Assembly (NCBI RefSeq): GCF_001839655.2
Contig: NZ_CP056087.1
Location: forward strand, 5,012,638-5,076,637
Direction: 5' to 3'
From: Pseudomonas argentinensis
GTDB taxonomy: Bacteria > Pseudomonadota > Gammaproteobacteria > Pseudomonadales > Pseudomonadaceae
DNA length: 64,000 bases
The position numbers and the translations under genes are program-made. Numbering within the stretch: position 1 is the first letter of the stretch; each line of letters starts with the position of its first letter. The notes under the pieces were generated by a model. That model did not search any database and had not been told where the DNA came from. It worked only from the letters and a program-made list of their open reading frames with translations. Positions 46,029-54,367 of the stretch are shown in pieces.

Positions 46029-47031
46029 CGGGCGTCTCCTCGAGGGGGCGGATACTTTCACCTGGCCGGATATGGCACGGCAGGCAGTGGGAAGCGGGGG
46101 TGGCGCCGGCGATCTGCGCCAGCAGCTGGTCGATCAGGGTGTGCGCCAGGTCGGCGATGGGCTGCACCACGCTGCACAGCGTCGGGTGCACCTGGGTGCC
46201 GAGGGCGATGCCGTCGAAACCCATCACCGACAGCTGGCGCGGCACGCTCCAGCCGTTGCGGCGCAGCACGTTGATCAGGCTGATGGCCAGCAGGTCGTTG
46301 GAGCACACCAGCGCGCTGGGCGCCTGGGGCCCCTGCAGCCAGGGTTCGATGGCGACAAAGTCGGCCTGGGTGTGGGCAGGCATTTCGATCAGCGGCAAGG
46401 CCTGTAGCCCAGCCGCGTGCATGGCCTGCCGATAGCCGGCATAACGCAGCCGGGCACGGTCGGACTGCAACGCCGAGCCGGCGACCATGCCGATGCGCCG
46501 GTGGCCGGCCGCCAGCAGATGCCGGGTGGCCAGCGCCATACCGGCGTGGTTGTCCACCGATACGGCGCTGTATTCGCGGTTTTCGGGCTGGTGGTAGGCC
46601 AGCACGAAGGGCGTGTCTTCCTGAGCCAGGCTTTGCAGCACGCGGTTGCTGCGGGCATCGGTCACCGTCAGCACCAGGCCGTCGACACGCTGGCGCAGCA
46701 GCTCCTCGACCACCTCGCTTTCGCGCTCGGTCTGGTAGTCGGTGGTAGCCAGCAGCAGGTTGTAGCCCCGCCCACGCGCCGCCTGCTCCATGGCCTGGAA
46801 CTGTTCGGCGAACACCGGGTTGAGCAGGTTGGGCACCACCACGCCAATCAGCTGGGTGGTCTGCAAACGCAGCTGTCGGCCCAGGCGATTGGGGCGAAAG
46901 CCCAGCTGGCGCGCCGCGGCGAACACCTGCTCACGGGTGTGGGGGCGCACCATGTCCGGCGAGGCAAAAGCCCGCGCGGCGGTGGCCCGGGAAACGCCTG
47001 CCCTCAGGGCCACCTCTTTCAGATCCGTCAT
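46012..47031 (-). CDS. LacI family transcriptional regulator of the ABC/phosphodiesterase operon
   Basis: The 339-residue LacI/GalR repressor begins MTDLKEVALRAGVSRATAARAF, with the helix-turn-helix and the hinge RPNRLGRQLR, followed by a type I periplasmic-binding-like effector domain. ATG 47031 is chosen because the alternative start at 47058 would put a perfect 14-base palindromic operator inside the coding region. As first gene of the six-gene operon it probably autoregulates the whole unit. Confidence 0.9.
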   Translation of the reverse strand: MTDLKEVALRAGVSRATAARAFASPDMVRPHTREQVFAAARQLGFRPNRLGRQLRLQTTQLIGVVVPNLLNPVFAEQFQAMEQAARGRGYNLLLATTDYQTERESEVVEELLRQRVDGLVLTVTDARSNRVLQSLAQEDTPFVLAYHQPENREYSAVSVDNHAGMALATRHLLAAGHRRIGMVAGSALQSDRARLRYAGYRQAMHAAGLQALPLIEMPAHTQADFVAIEPWLQGPQAPSALVCSNDLLAISLINVLRRNGWSVPRQLSVMGFDGIALGTQVHPTLCSVVQPIADLAHTLIDQLLAQIAGATPASHCLPCHIRPGESIRPLEETPDDPLP

Positions 47032-47043
47032 GCTCGCTCGCCT

Positions 47044-47057
47044 TGAGATCGATCTCA
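47044..47057. promoter_or_regulatory. LacI-type operator
   Basis: TGAGATCGATCTCA is a perfect 14-base palindrome with the central CG usual for LacI-family sites, 13 bases upstream of the LacI-type regulator's start. It is the obvious autoregulatory site for the operon. Confidence 0.7.
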
Positions 47058-47138
47058 TTGGCGAGCAACTTAGCGAGCGCAGATGGCAGTGGCGCTACAC
47101 GGGGATGACGGTTCCGTGTCAAAGCGCCTTCTGATTGC

Positions 47139-47189
47139 GTAGGTGCGGACCGGGACGCCGGCCGCTCGTAACGAAGCGAACAGTCCGCC
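47139..47189. repeat. dispersed GTAGGGCGGACCGGGACGCC repeat, copy 2
   Basis: CGTAGGTGCGGACCGGGACG... followed by CTCGTAACGAAGCGAACAGTCC matches copy 1 (34874) over about 50 bases with few differences. It separates the ABC operon from the toxin-antitoxin pair. Confidence 0.7.
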
Positions 47190-47245
47190 AGTCCAACCAA
47201 GCACTCCCCATGGACCAATCATTGCCCGAAGAGGCAAGTATCACT

Positions 47246-47258
47246 AAAGTGGCACTTT
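47246..47258. promoter_or_regulatory. candidate operator of the toxin-antitoxin operon
   Basis: AAAGTG-G-CACTTT is a perfect inverted repeat 22 bases before the antitoxin start, the usual place for antitoxin autorepression. Confidence 0.5.
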
Positions 47259-47280
47259 CATTCTTGCACCGAGCCCCGCC

Positions 47281-47538
47281 ATGAAAGTCGAGCTGGTCAC
47301 CAACCTCAAGCGACAGGCCACCAAGATCCTTGCCGATCTTCACGAATCCAAGGAGCCCGTGCTGATCACCGAGCACGGTATGCCATCGGCTTATCTGGTG
47401 GATGTCGATGACTACCAGTTCATGCAGAAGCGCCTTGCACTGCTGGATGCCCTGGCCCAAGGGGAACGGGCCGTGGTCGAAGGCAATGTTGTCAGCCATG
47501 AACAGGCCAAGGAACGGCTGGGCAAATGGCTGAAATAG
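47281..47538 (+). CDS. Phd/YefM family antitoxin
   Basis: The 85-residue protein begins MKVELVTNLKRQATKILADL. The pattern EPVLITEHGMPSAYLVDVDDYQ is the Phd/YefM DNA-binding fold, with a charged C-terminal segment that would wrap the toxin. It overlaps the ParE-type toxin gene by 13 bases and has an inverted repeat just upstream for autoregulation. Together they form a small type II module between two dispersed repeat copies. Confidence 0.88.
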   Translation: MKVELVTNLKRQATKILADLHESKEPVLITEHGMPSAYLVDVDDYQFMQKRLALLDALAQGERAVVEGNVVSHEQAKERLGKWLK

Positions 47539-47822
47539 TCTGGACCGATCCGGCCCTCGAGCAACTCGACGAGCTGGCGCACTACATCGCACTCGACAAA
47601 CCCGATGCCGCTCGCGCGTTGGTCAGCAAGGTGGTTGAAGCGGTCGGGCGTTTGGCGGAGTTCCCTCTGTCGGGCCGCGTCCCGGATGAGCTGCCAAACT
47701 CGGTGTACCGCGAAGTCGTCGTCCCGCCCTGCCGAGTCTTCTACCGCCCGGCAGAGGGAAAGGTTTTCATCATCCACATCATGCGAGAAGAGCGTGTGCT
47801 GCGCGCTCATATGCTCGAGTGA
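47526..47822 (+). CDS. RelE/ParE family toxin
   Basis: The 98-residue protein begins MAEIVWTDPALEQLDELAHYIA. LDKPDAARALVSKVVEAVGRLAEFPLSGR and VVPPCRVFYRP followed by HIMREERVLR are typical of ParE/RelE toxins. Sequence alone does not say whether it targets gyrase (ParE) or mRNA (RelE); the helical N-terminus favours the ParE side. It is translationally coupled to the antitoxin. Confidence 0.88.
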   Translation: MAEIVWTDPALEQLDELAHYIALDKPDAARALVSKVVEAVGRLAEFPLSGRVPDELPNSVYREVVVPPCRVFYRPAEGKVFIIHIMREERVLRAHMLE

Positions 47823-47897
47823 GCCTCATTGTGGATACGGCAAATGCTGGATGAGTGTTGTTCAGCATGCGGCTGGCGATACCCTGGGATGCGCCCC

Positions 47898-49217
47898 TTA
47901 AAGCGTCAGGGTAAACCGCGACAGCAACGCGCCGGGCAGCGCCATCGAGCCGGTCTGCCGGGCGCCGTAGGTGCCGCTGGGCAGCAGCAGCTCCGGTTTA
48001 CGGGTCAGGGCTTCCAGGTTCGCGCCGAGGAAGTCGAACAGCGAGTCGTCGAAGCGCATGGTGTTCACTGGCGCCTGGATGCGGCCGTCCTCGACCCAGA
48101 AGGTGGCGAAGCGGGTCATGCCGGTCAGGCGCCCGGCCGGCAGGTCGGAGAAGTTGCTGTACCACAGGTTGCCGATATACAGCCCGGTGCCGAGGCGCTG
48201 CAGGATGTCGCCCTCCTCCAGCTCGCCGCCGTGCAGGTGCAACGAGAACGGATACTCGCCATTGCCCGCGCCATTGGCGATCAGACCGTGTTCGGCGGCG
48301 CTGCGCGAGCTGACCAGGCGCTCGCCCGGTTTGCCCTGACTGACCAGGCGCAGCGGCTGGCGTGGCCCTTCGCGGGTAAAGGCCGGCGCCAGTCCGCCTT
48401 CGATGCGCTCGTCCAGCGTCACCTTGTCGCTCAGGCTGGCGCTGCCGGCGAACAGCCGCTGCAGTGGGCTGCCACCGGTGGCCAGCGCTTCGGCGGAAAA
48501 GCCCCAGGCGAACAACCCGAACAACTCCTCCAGCGCCGCGGGCGTCAGGTAGGCGCGGTACGCCCCTGGCTTCAGCTCATGAGCGGGCTTGCCCAGGTGT
48601 TCCAGCTGCTCGCGGGCGAAGGCCAGCTTGCGGGCGAAGGCCTGGGCATCCCAGTGCTCGCCGGCGTAGCTGCTTTTCACCGCCTGACCGTTTTCGTGGA
48701 ACAGGCTGAACTCGAAGTTGAAGCTGCTCGCCCCGTGCCAGCCGAAGGCGCCCCAGGAACTGGCGAAGCCCTGGTACTGCGGCCCGGCGGCGTAGAAGCC
48801 GACTAGGTCCAGCCCGGCGGCCGCTTCATTGATCTGGGCGATGGCCGCCTCGCTATGCTGAACCGCCTCACCCGTAGCCGTCTCGCTGCGCCACGCCTCG
48901 CGATTCAGGCGCAGGTACGGGTCGTCGGCGAGCGTCGGCAATACCCCACGCAGGCGCTGCAACGCCTGGTCGAGGCGCGCCAGGTCGTCATCGATCACCC
49001 CACTCAGGGCCAGCTCGAAGTCGCCATGCCGCTCACCCTGGTACAGCGCCAGGGTGGCGTACACCTGCTGCACCTGGCCGGCCTGACGCACACGAGCATG
49101 GTTGAAGCGGATAAAGTCCGAGGCCTCGGCCTGGTACTCCAGGGTAAAGCCTTCGCCGGCCTGCAACTGGCTGTTCAGGTGCGCGAGCAGCGCCTCGAAA
49201 TGTTGACGTGCGTTCAT
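47898..49217 (-). CDS. TldD/PmbA family protein, PmbA-like subunit
   Basis: This 439-residue member of the TldD/PmbA family lacks the HExxxH motif, as the PmbA-type partner does. Conserved stretches include SSWGAFGWHGASSFNFEFSL, the late GLYIGNLWYSNFSDLPAGRLTGMTRFATF and the C-terminal GSMALPGALLSRFTLTL. ATG 49217 overlaps the stop of the upstream TldD-like gene. TldD/PmbA heterodimers are proteases that degrade unfolded peptides. This pair is distinct from the canonical tldD and pmbA loci and its target is unknown. Confidence 0.85.
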   Translation of the reverse strand: MNARQHFEALLAHLNSQLQAGEGFTLEYQAEASDFIRFNHARVRQAGQVQQVYATLALYQGERHGDFELALSGVIDDDLARLDQALQRLRGVLPTLADDPYLRLNREAWRSETATGEAVQHSEAAIAQINEAAAGLDLVGFYAAGPQYQGFASSWGAFGWHGASSFNFEFSLFHENGQAVKSSYAGEHWDAQAFARKLAFAREQLEHLGKPAHELKPGAYRAYLTPAALEELFGLFAWGFSAEALATGGSPLQRLFAGSASLSDKVTLDERIEGGLAPAFTREGPRQPLRLVSQGKPGERLVSSRSAAEHGLIANGAGNGEYPFSLHLHGGELEEGDILQRLGTGLYIGNLWYSNFSDLPAGRLTGMTRFATFWVEDGRIQAPVNTMRFDDSLFDFLGANLEALTRKPELLLPSGTYGARQTGSMALPGALLSRFTLTL

Positions 49218-50659
49218 CAGGCCGCCCCTCCAAATACATCGACATCGGCGAACACGCACGCCGGCGTGGCGTGCCCGACGCGGACCACCTGGTTCGGCTC
49301 GCCCTTGCCGCAATAGGGCGTGCCCAGCACCTCGAAGGTACTGGCATCGCCGACCGCCTTGAGGTTGCGCCAGAACTGCGCGGAGATGCCGCGGTAGTTG
49401 GGGTTCTTCACCACGCCCTTGAGCTCGCCATTGTCGATCAGCCGGCCCCACTCGCAGCCGAACTGGAATTTGTTGCGCGCGTCATCGATCGACCAGGAGC
49501 GGTTGTTGCTCATCAGAATGCCGCGCTCGATGCCGCCGATCAGCTGCTCCAGGCGCTGGGTGCCGGGCTCGACGTTGAGGTTGGCCATGCGGTCCAGGGT
49601 CGGCCGGTTCCAGCTGCAGGCACGGCTGTTGGCCACGCCCTCCAGCCCGCTGCGCCACTGCGACAGCGTGCCGCCGAGCGGCCGCTGCAGGATGCCCTCG
49701 CGGATCAGGTATTCGCGCTGCGCCGGGGTACCGTCGTCGTCATGCCGGTAGCTGGCCAGCTCGCCCGCCACCGTCGGGTCGAAGGTCACGTTGAGCAGCG
49801 ACGAGCCGTACTGATAACGGCCGAAATCTTCCTGGCGGATAAAGCTGGTGCCGGCGAAATTGCGCTCGTCACCGAGGATGCGATCCAGCTCCAGCGGATG
49901 GCCGATGGATTCGTGGATCTGCAGGATCATCTGGTCCGGCATCAGCAGCAGGTCGCGATGACCGCTCGGCGTATTGGGCGCCAGCAGCAGTTGCAGCGCT
50001 TCGTCGGCGATACGACTGGCAGTGCCCACCAGCCCCAGCTCATCGATCACCTCGGCACCGCCCTGGCGCGCCAGGTGGGTGCCGCCAAAGCTGCGGCTCT
50101 GGCTGTCGGCACCATCGCTGGCGGTAACGCCCAGCTGTGGGAATACGTAGTGCTGAGCGCGGCGCAAGCGGGCGCCGACGCTGTTCAGGTAGATCTGCTC
50201 GGTGGCGGTAAAACTCAGCCCGGCGTACCAATCCACCAGCCGCTCATCCCGCGGCACCCGTGCCGACTCCGCCGCCAGCAGCTCGTACCAGTGCGCCGGG
50301 CTGGCCAGGCTGCGCGCGTAGCCGGGCATCACATCATCGGCCTGCTCATGGGGCACCGGCAGCTCATGCAGATCGAGCAGATTGCGCCCTGCCAGCTGCC
50401 GCGCCAGTGCCTCGGCCTTGTCGAGCGCCGCCTGCAACCCGGCCTGACTGAGATCGCTGGTCGCCGCATAAGCCTCCACACCGGCCACCCGCACACTGAG
50501 CATCGCGCCCGCATCGTCCGAAAACGACGGTGCCCGCGCCACATTGCGGCGCACCCCATAGCGCTCGGTGGTTTCCCGCACATGGCGCAGCGACCAGAAA
50601 TCGGCGGTGCAATGCAGGGCGGCGAAGCGGCGTTGCAGGGTTTCGCTGAAGGCGAACAT
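49217..50659 (-). CDS. TldD/PmbA family metalloprotease, TldD-like catalytic subunit
   Basis: The 480-residue protein carries the TldD zinc motif HESIGHPLELDR (HExxxH) near residue 255, with the conserved C-terminal CGKGEPNQVVRVGHATPAC supplying the cysteine ligand region. ATG 50659 (MFAFSETLQRRFAALHCTAD) has GGGAAC upstream; an in-frame ATG at 50740 has no conserved N-terminus. The stop and the next start share bases, so the two subunits are made together. A role in peptide maturation or turnover is inferred from the family. Confidence 0.87.
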   Translation of the reverse strand: MFAFSETLQRRFAALHCTADFWSLRHVRETTERYGVRRNVARAPSFSDDAGAMLSVRVAGVEAYAATSDLSQAGLQAALDKAEALARQLAGRNLLDLHELPVPHEQADDVMPGYARSLASPAHWYELLAAESARVPRDERLVDWYAGLSFTATEQIYLNSVGARLRRAQHYVFPQLGVTASDGADSQSRSFGGTHLARQGGAEVIDELGLVGTASRIADEALQLLLAPNTPSGHRDLLLMPDQMILQIHESIGHPLELDRILGDERNFAGTSFIRQEDFGRYQYGSSLLNVTFDPTVAGELASYRHDDDGTPAQREYLIREGILQRPLGGTLSQWRSGLEGVANSRACSWNRPTLDRMANLNVEPGTQRLEQLIGGIERGILMSNNRSWSIDDARNKFQFGCEWGRLIDNGELKGVVKNPNYRGISAQFWRNLKAVGDASTFEVLGTPYCGKGEPNQVVRVGHATPACVFADVDVFGGAA

Positions 50660-50798
50660 GGGGGTTCCCTTGGTAGGCGGCATAGGAAGGCAGTATGGGA
50701 ATGATTGGCAGGATGAGGCAACCAGGGAGGCGGCGATCACACCGAAGACGGACAGCTATTTGCCGGCGTAGTGTCGGAGCCGACTCCGTATTCAAGCC

Positions 50799-50912
50799 CG
50801 TAGGGCGGACCGGAACGCCGGCTCATGCCCGGTTCGCACCACAACCCGCGCGCCGCATTCCGAGGCGTACTGCTTCGCGAACGCAGCGCCGCCCGGTACG
50901 CCCTATATAGCT
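50799..50912. repeat. dispersed GTAGGGCGGACCGGGACGCC repeat, copy 3
   Basis: CGTAGGGCGGACCGGAACGC at 50799-50818 and GCGTACTGCTTCGCGAACGC near 50868 followed by GTACGCCCTATA match both ends of copy 1, with a different middle. The remainder of 50660-51091 has a GATAACGCGAAGCTTGCCCACC remnant and no gene. Confidence 0.6.
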
Positions 50913-51091
50913 GATTCCCGTAGCCCGTAGATACCAGGGTCGATAACGCGAAGCTTGCCCACCGCATTCAAAGCACCTGACCAGAACAAAACCAACAAGA
51001 CCTCTGCCCTGCTCCAGGTCTTGCCCCACCAAACCCTTGTCCTTACCTTGTCCCTCGCCTCCCCGCCTTCAACCGCGAGCTCCGACCCACC

Positions 51092-51880
51092 ATGAAAAAT
51101 CTAACAATCAGCGCCATCACCACCTTGCTTATCGGCCTGTCGGGTTTTGCCCAGGCTCGGGAAATGCCATCGCACCTGGACAAGGTGCTGGAGAAGGGGC
51201 AGCTGGCGGTGTGCACCACCGGCGATTACAAGCCCTATACCTTTCTGCGCCATGACGGTGAGTACGAGGGCATCGATATCGAGATGGCTCAGTCGCTTGC
51301 GCAAAGCCTTGGGGCCAAGGTGCAGTGGGTGCCGACCACCTGGAAAACCCTGATGCCGGATATGGTGGCGGGCAAGTGCGATATCGGCATGGGCGGCATT
51401 TCGGTGACGCTGGAGCGCCAGAAGAAGGCCTTTTTCAGCGGCACCCTGGATGTCGACGGCAAGATTCCCCTGGTGCGCTGTGAAGACGTGTCGCGTTACC
51501 AGACCGTCGAGCAGATCAACAGGCCAGAAGTGCGCCTGATCGAGCCGGCCGGCGGCACCAACGAAGCCTTTGCGCGAGCCTATCTGCCAGAGGCTCAGCT
51601 AGCGTTTCACGACAACAAGACCATCTTCCAGGAACTGCTGGATAAGCGCGCCGACGTGATGATCACCGACACGTCCGAGGCCCTTTACCAGCAGAAACGC
51701 ATGCCCGGCCTGTGCGCCGTCAACCCGATGAACTACATGCAATATAGTGAGAAGGCCTACCTGCTGCCCCGCGACGACATGACCTGGAAAAGCTACGTCG
51801 ATCAGTGGTTGCACCTGAGCAAGGCCACGGGTGCGTATCAGAAGACCCTTGGCCACTGGCTGGCGGTGCCGGGGCAGTAA
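51092..51880 (+). CDS. cyclohexadienyl dehydratase-like periplasmic protein (PheC family)
   Basis: The 262-residue exported protein (signal peptide MKNLTISAITTLLIGLSGFAQA) has the family-3 solute-binding fold. It follows the P. aeruginosa PheC sequence closely in order and motifs: TTGDYKPYTFL, GIDIEMAQSLAQSLGAK, GMGGISVTLERQKKAFFS, PAGGTNEAFARAYL, and SEKAYLLPRDDMTWKSYVDQWLH. PheC turns prephenate/arogenate into phenylpyruvate/phenylalanine in the periplasm. Because the fold is shared with amino-acid receptors, a binding role cannot be excluded. It stands alone, convergent with the NIT-domain gene. Confidence 0.82.
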   Translation: MKNLTISAITTLLIGLSGFAQAREMPSHLDKVLEKGQLAVCTTGDYKPYTFLRHDGEYEGIDIEMAQSLAQSLGAKVQWVPTTWKTLMPDMVAGKCDIGMGGISVTLERQKKAFFSGTLDVDGKIPLVRCEDVSRYQTVEQINRPEVRLIEPAGGTNEAFARAYLPEAQLAFHDNKTIFQELLDKRADVMITDTSEALYQQKRMPGLCAVNPMNYMQYSEKAYLLPRDDMTWKSYVDQWLHLSKATGAYQKTLGHWLAVPGQ

Positions 51881-51897
51881 GGGCACGCGACCAGCGA

Positions 51898-52746
51898 TCA
51901 ACCACCCTTCAGGGGCTGCGGCTGCAGTTGCAGCAAGGCCGTATCGACAAGGCCCAACAACTCCTCGATGGCCAGGGTGGCATGCTGGAAATAGCTTTTC
52001 GCCGCAATGCTCGGTTGTTCCCGGCCGAGCAGCTCCTGCTCGATGCACAACAGAAACGCCTCGATCGCCTGCTGGCGCCGGGCCAGTTGAAACAGGTCAC
52101 GCTCCGACTGCAGAGCGGCAAAGGCGTCGCCAGCCAGTTGCTCGATCTTCTGGTAGAGAAAGCGCAGGCGTATCCGCTGCTCGGCACTGCTCTTCCCTGC
52201 CGCGGCGATGCCGGTTCCAAACGCTCGGGCTTGTCCGGCCCATTCCGCTGCCTGCACCACCTCGCGCCAGATGCACGGCAGATAGGCGAAATCGCTACGG
52301 CCTTCACAGAGGTCGATCTCGCTGGCCACGTCTTCCATCAGGAAGATGCTGTTGCGAATGATCAGGTGATGCTGCACCAGGTTGTTGGCTGCGTCGGTGC
52401 TGCGCCCTTCCTGCAGGCGCGACCAGTGATCGATCAGGCCACTCCATCCATCGACATGGCTACCGCTGAAGCTTGCGGCAATGCGCATCTGCTCTTCGAG
52501 CGACCGCCGGGTGGCGGCCAGCTCGTCGCTCAGCCCGGCATCGCCACAGAGCACGCCGTTGCTCAGGCCGCGATGACGCTGGAGGCCGGCGATCAGCGAG
52601 CGCAGTAGCGTCAACTGACGAATGTTCGCGCGAATGTGTGCCCGTTTCTGACGCAGCCGACGTCGATGCAGGGCGAAGACCATCAACACCAGGCCGACCA
52701 GGAGGCCGGCGACAGAGGCGTATCCGTACCATCCCTCCATAGCCAT
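51898..52746 (-). CDS. NIT-domain (nitrate/nitrite-sensing-like) membrane protein
   Basis: The 282-residue protein has one N-terminal membrane segment (about residues 9-26), then a strongly basic patch (HRRRLRQKRAH) and a helical domain. The signature LIAGLQRHRGLSNGVLCGD resembles the NIT nitrate/nitrite-sensing domain (QRERGLS-type). The basic patch after the membrane helix suggests the domain faces the cytoplasm. The ATG at 52746 shares bases with the stop of the chemoreceptor gene upstream (TGATG), so the two are coupled. The ligand is unproven. Confidence 0.7.
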   Translation of the reverse strand: MAMEGWYGYASVAGLLVGLVLMVFALHRRRLRQKRAHIRANIRQLTLLRSLIAGLQRHRGLSNGVLCGDAGLSDELAATRRSLEEQMRIAASFSGSHVDGWSGLIDHWSRLQEGRSTDAANNLVQHHLIIRNSIFLMEDVASEIDLCEGRSDFAYLPCIWREVVQAAEWAGQARAFGTGIAAAGKSSAEQRIRLRFLYQKIEQLAGDAFAALQSERDLFQLARRQQAIEAFLLCIEQELLGREQPSIAAKSYFQHATLAIEELLGLVDTALLQLQPQPLKGG

Positions 52747-53879
52747 CAACCGGTCAGGCTTGCCAGGTGATGGGCGATGGTGCGGGTCTGGTCGGCGGCC
52801 TTGAGGTTATCGACATTACCCTGGCGCACGCGGTCCGAGAGCTCGGCGATTTCCGTCACCGCCTTGCCCTGCTGCTCGGTGCTGACGGCCACCTGCTCGA
52901 CCTGCTCGGTCAGTTGCCAGGTGCACTGCTGAACCTGGTCGAGCAGGCTGCACACGGCCTTCGAGCTTTGCGCGCTGCGCTGGGCCAGCTCGCTAAGGCC
53001 GGCCACCTTCACCGTGGCGCCCTGGATATGCTGTTGTACCGAGACGATGTTGCGGCTGATCTCTGCCGCCGATTCCTGGCTGTGCAGCGCCAGGCGCCTA
53101 ACCTCGTCGGCGACGACCATGAAACCGCGACCCCTGTCTCCAGCGCGAGCGGCCTCGATCGCCGCGTTGAGTGCCAGCAGGTTGGTCTGGTCGGCGATGC
53201 CACGGATAGTGCCGGACATCTGATTGATGATCTGCGAATTGGTGTTCAGCAGCAGGATCAGCTCATTGGTGGTTTCCGCCTGGCGGCTCATTTCCACCAC
53301 CTGCTGAACCAGCTCGCCGAGGCGCGCGATACCGTCACTCAGTTGCTCGCTGGCTACCAGGCTGCTTTGCCGCGACTGTTCCGCCAACGCAGCCACCTGG
53401 ACGATGCTGGCATTCAGCTGCTCGACCGCAGCCGCCGCCGTGCTCGCCGCGTCGCTCTGGTTTTCGGCGTTGCGCGTCACCAGCACGGAGCTCTGTTCGA
53501 GTTCCTGCGAGGAATGGGATATCTCGTCGAGGCGTTGTTGCAGGAGTTGCTGCTGGCGACGCTCGCGGTTGAGCCAGCGCTGCCAGCTTCGACCGATCGC
53601 TTCCAGCACCACCCAATCATCCTCGGCGGGTTTCCGGCCAGCCTGATCGACGTGACGATCCTGATAGCCCTGCAACAGCAGCAGTTCGCGCCGCAGCAGC
53701 CATAGGCTGGAAATCGCCAGGTAGGCGAACAGTAACCAGCCCAGCAGAGCAGCCGTTTGCGGGCGACCGGACAGGCTCAGCGCGCTGCTCGCCAGGGCAA
53801 TGCCGAGCAGACTGCGCAACATGCCGGCGATGCCCAGTTCGCGTAGCAACAGCAGCACGGGGTAGCCAAGCCACTTCAT
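52746..53879 (-). CDS. methyl-accepting chemotaxis protein without a periplasmic sensor domain
   Basis: The 377-residue chemoreceptor has two or three membrane segments within residues 1-65 and no room for a periplasmic ligand domain. A linker (about 75-115) leads to the signalling hairpin, whose tip [35 protein letters not shown] is close to the consensus. There is no C-terminal CheR-tethering pentapeptide. It is followed by the coupled NIT-domain gene, suggesting that sensing and signalling are split between two polypeptides. Confidence 0.87.
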   Translation of the reverse strand: MKWLGYPVLLLLRELGIAGMLRSLLGIALASSALSLSGRPQTAALLGWLLFAYLAISSLWLLRRELLLLQGYQDRHVDQAGRKPAEDDWVVLEAIGRSWQRWLNRERRQQQLLQQRLDEISHSSQELEQSSVLVTRNAENQSDAASTAAAAVEQLNASIVQVAALAEQSRQSSLVASEQLSDGIARLGELVQQVVEMSRQAETTNELILLLNTNSQIINQMSGTIRGIADQTNLLALNAAIEAARAGDRGRGFMVVADEVRRLALHSQESAAEISRNIVSVQQHIQGATVKVAGLSELAQRSAQSSKAVCSLLDQVQQCTWQLTEQVEQVAVSTEQQGKAVTEIAELSDRVRQGNVDNLKAADQTRTIAHHLASLTG

Positions 53880-53963
53880 GAATTCCTTCTCCGCTGACCG
53901 CCAACTGGATCCCGATTACCCACCGCGAGGACATACCGAGCTAGGGCAGTGCAGCCCATTCCT

Positions 53964-54012
53964 AAACAAACGCCTGAATGCACGGCAATGAAAGCTGCAG
54001 TGCATTCAGGCG
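53964..54012 (-). terminator. terminator downstream of the cio operon
   Basis: CGCCTGAATGCAC (53971-53983) and GTGCATTCAGGCG (54000-54012) pair perfectly over 13 bases. On the minus strand the stem is followed by TTTGTTT. It lies about 210 bases beyond the DUF2474 gene. Nothing else recognisable lies in 53880-54223. Confidence 0.6.
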
Positions 54013-54223
54013 CCATTGCCTAGCAGAGGTATGACCCTGGGTGTGTGTTTGAGGGATGCAATGCAGAAACGATGCCAGCAAGGCGACCGCCGCCAAGGCG
54101 TAGCAAAAGGCGGCATTTGGCCAGCACCCTCCTGGCGACACGGCTCAGGCGCACCAGCAGGGTGCATGGTCGGGTCGAAGGCGCGAAGTTCGCCCAACAA
54201 GCCGAGCCGAAAGGCCCACTGGC

Positions 54224-54367
54224 CTAAGGCGTACTCAACCCCGCCGCATTCATGAACAGCCGCAACAGATAGGACAGCAGCCCCAGGCTCAGCACGCTGA
54301 CCGTCCAGATACCGGCGAGCCAGGCGATGCGCTGCCAGAGGGGTTTCTTTTCGCTGGTCTTGTTCAT
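54224..54367 (-). CDS. DUF2474-type small membrane protein of the cio operon
   Basis: The 47-residue single-span protein begins MNKTSEKKPLWQRIAWLAGI and ends LFMNAAGLSTP. A basic N-terminus and one hydrophobic helix (about 16-38) match the short DUF2474 proteins that follow cytochrome bd-type cioB/cydB genes in proteobacteria, analogous to CydX. Its ATG shares bases with the cioB stop (TGATG), so it is coupled to the oxidase. It probably stabilises the oxidase complex. Confidence 0.78.
   Translation of the reverse strand: MNKTSEKKPLWQRIAWLAGIWTVSVLSLGLLSYLLRLFMNAAGLSTP

Noticed and set aside
47823..47897. Second antitoxin or small gene after the toxin
   Set aside because: It contains only a GCGATACCCTGGG repeat remnant with no ribosome-binding site or conserved frame.
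54013..54223. Small gene downstream of the cio operon
   Set aside because: Short plus-strand frames here have no ribosome-binding site, and their sequence is low-complexity reading of a gene-free stretch.
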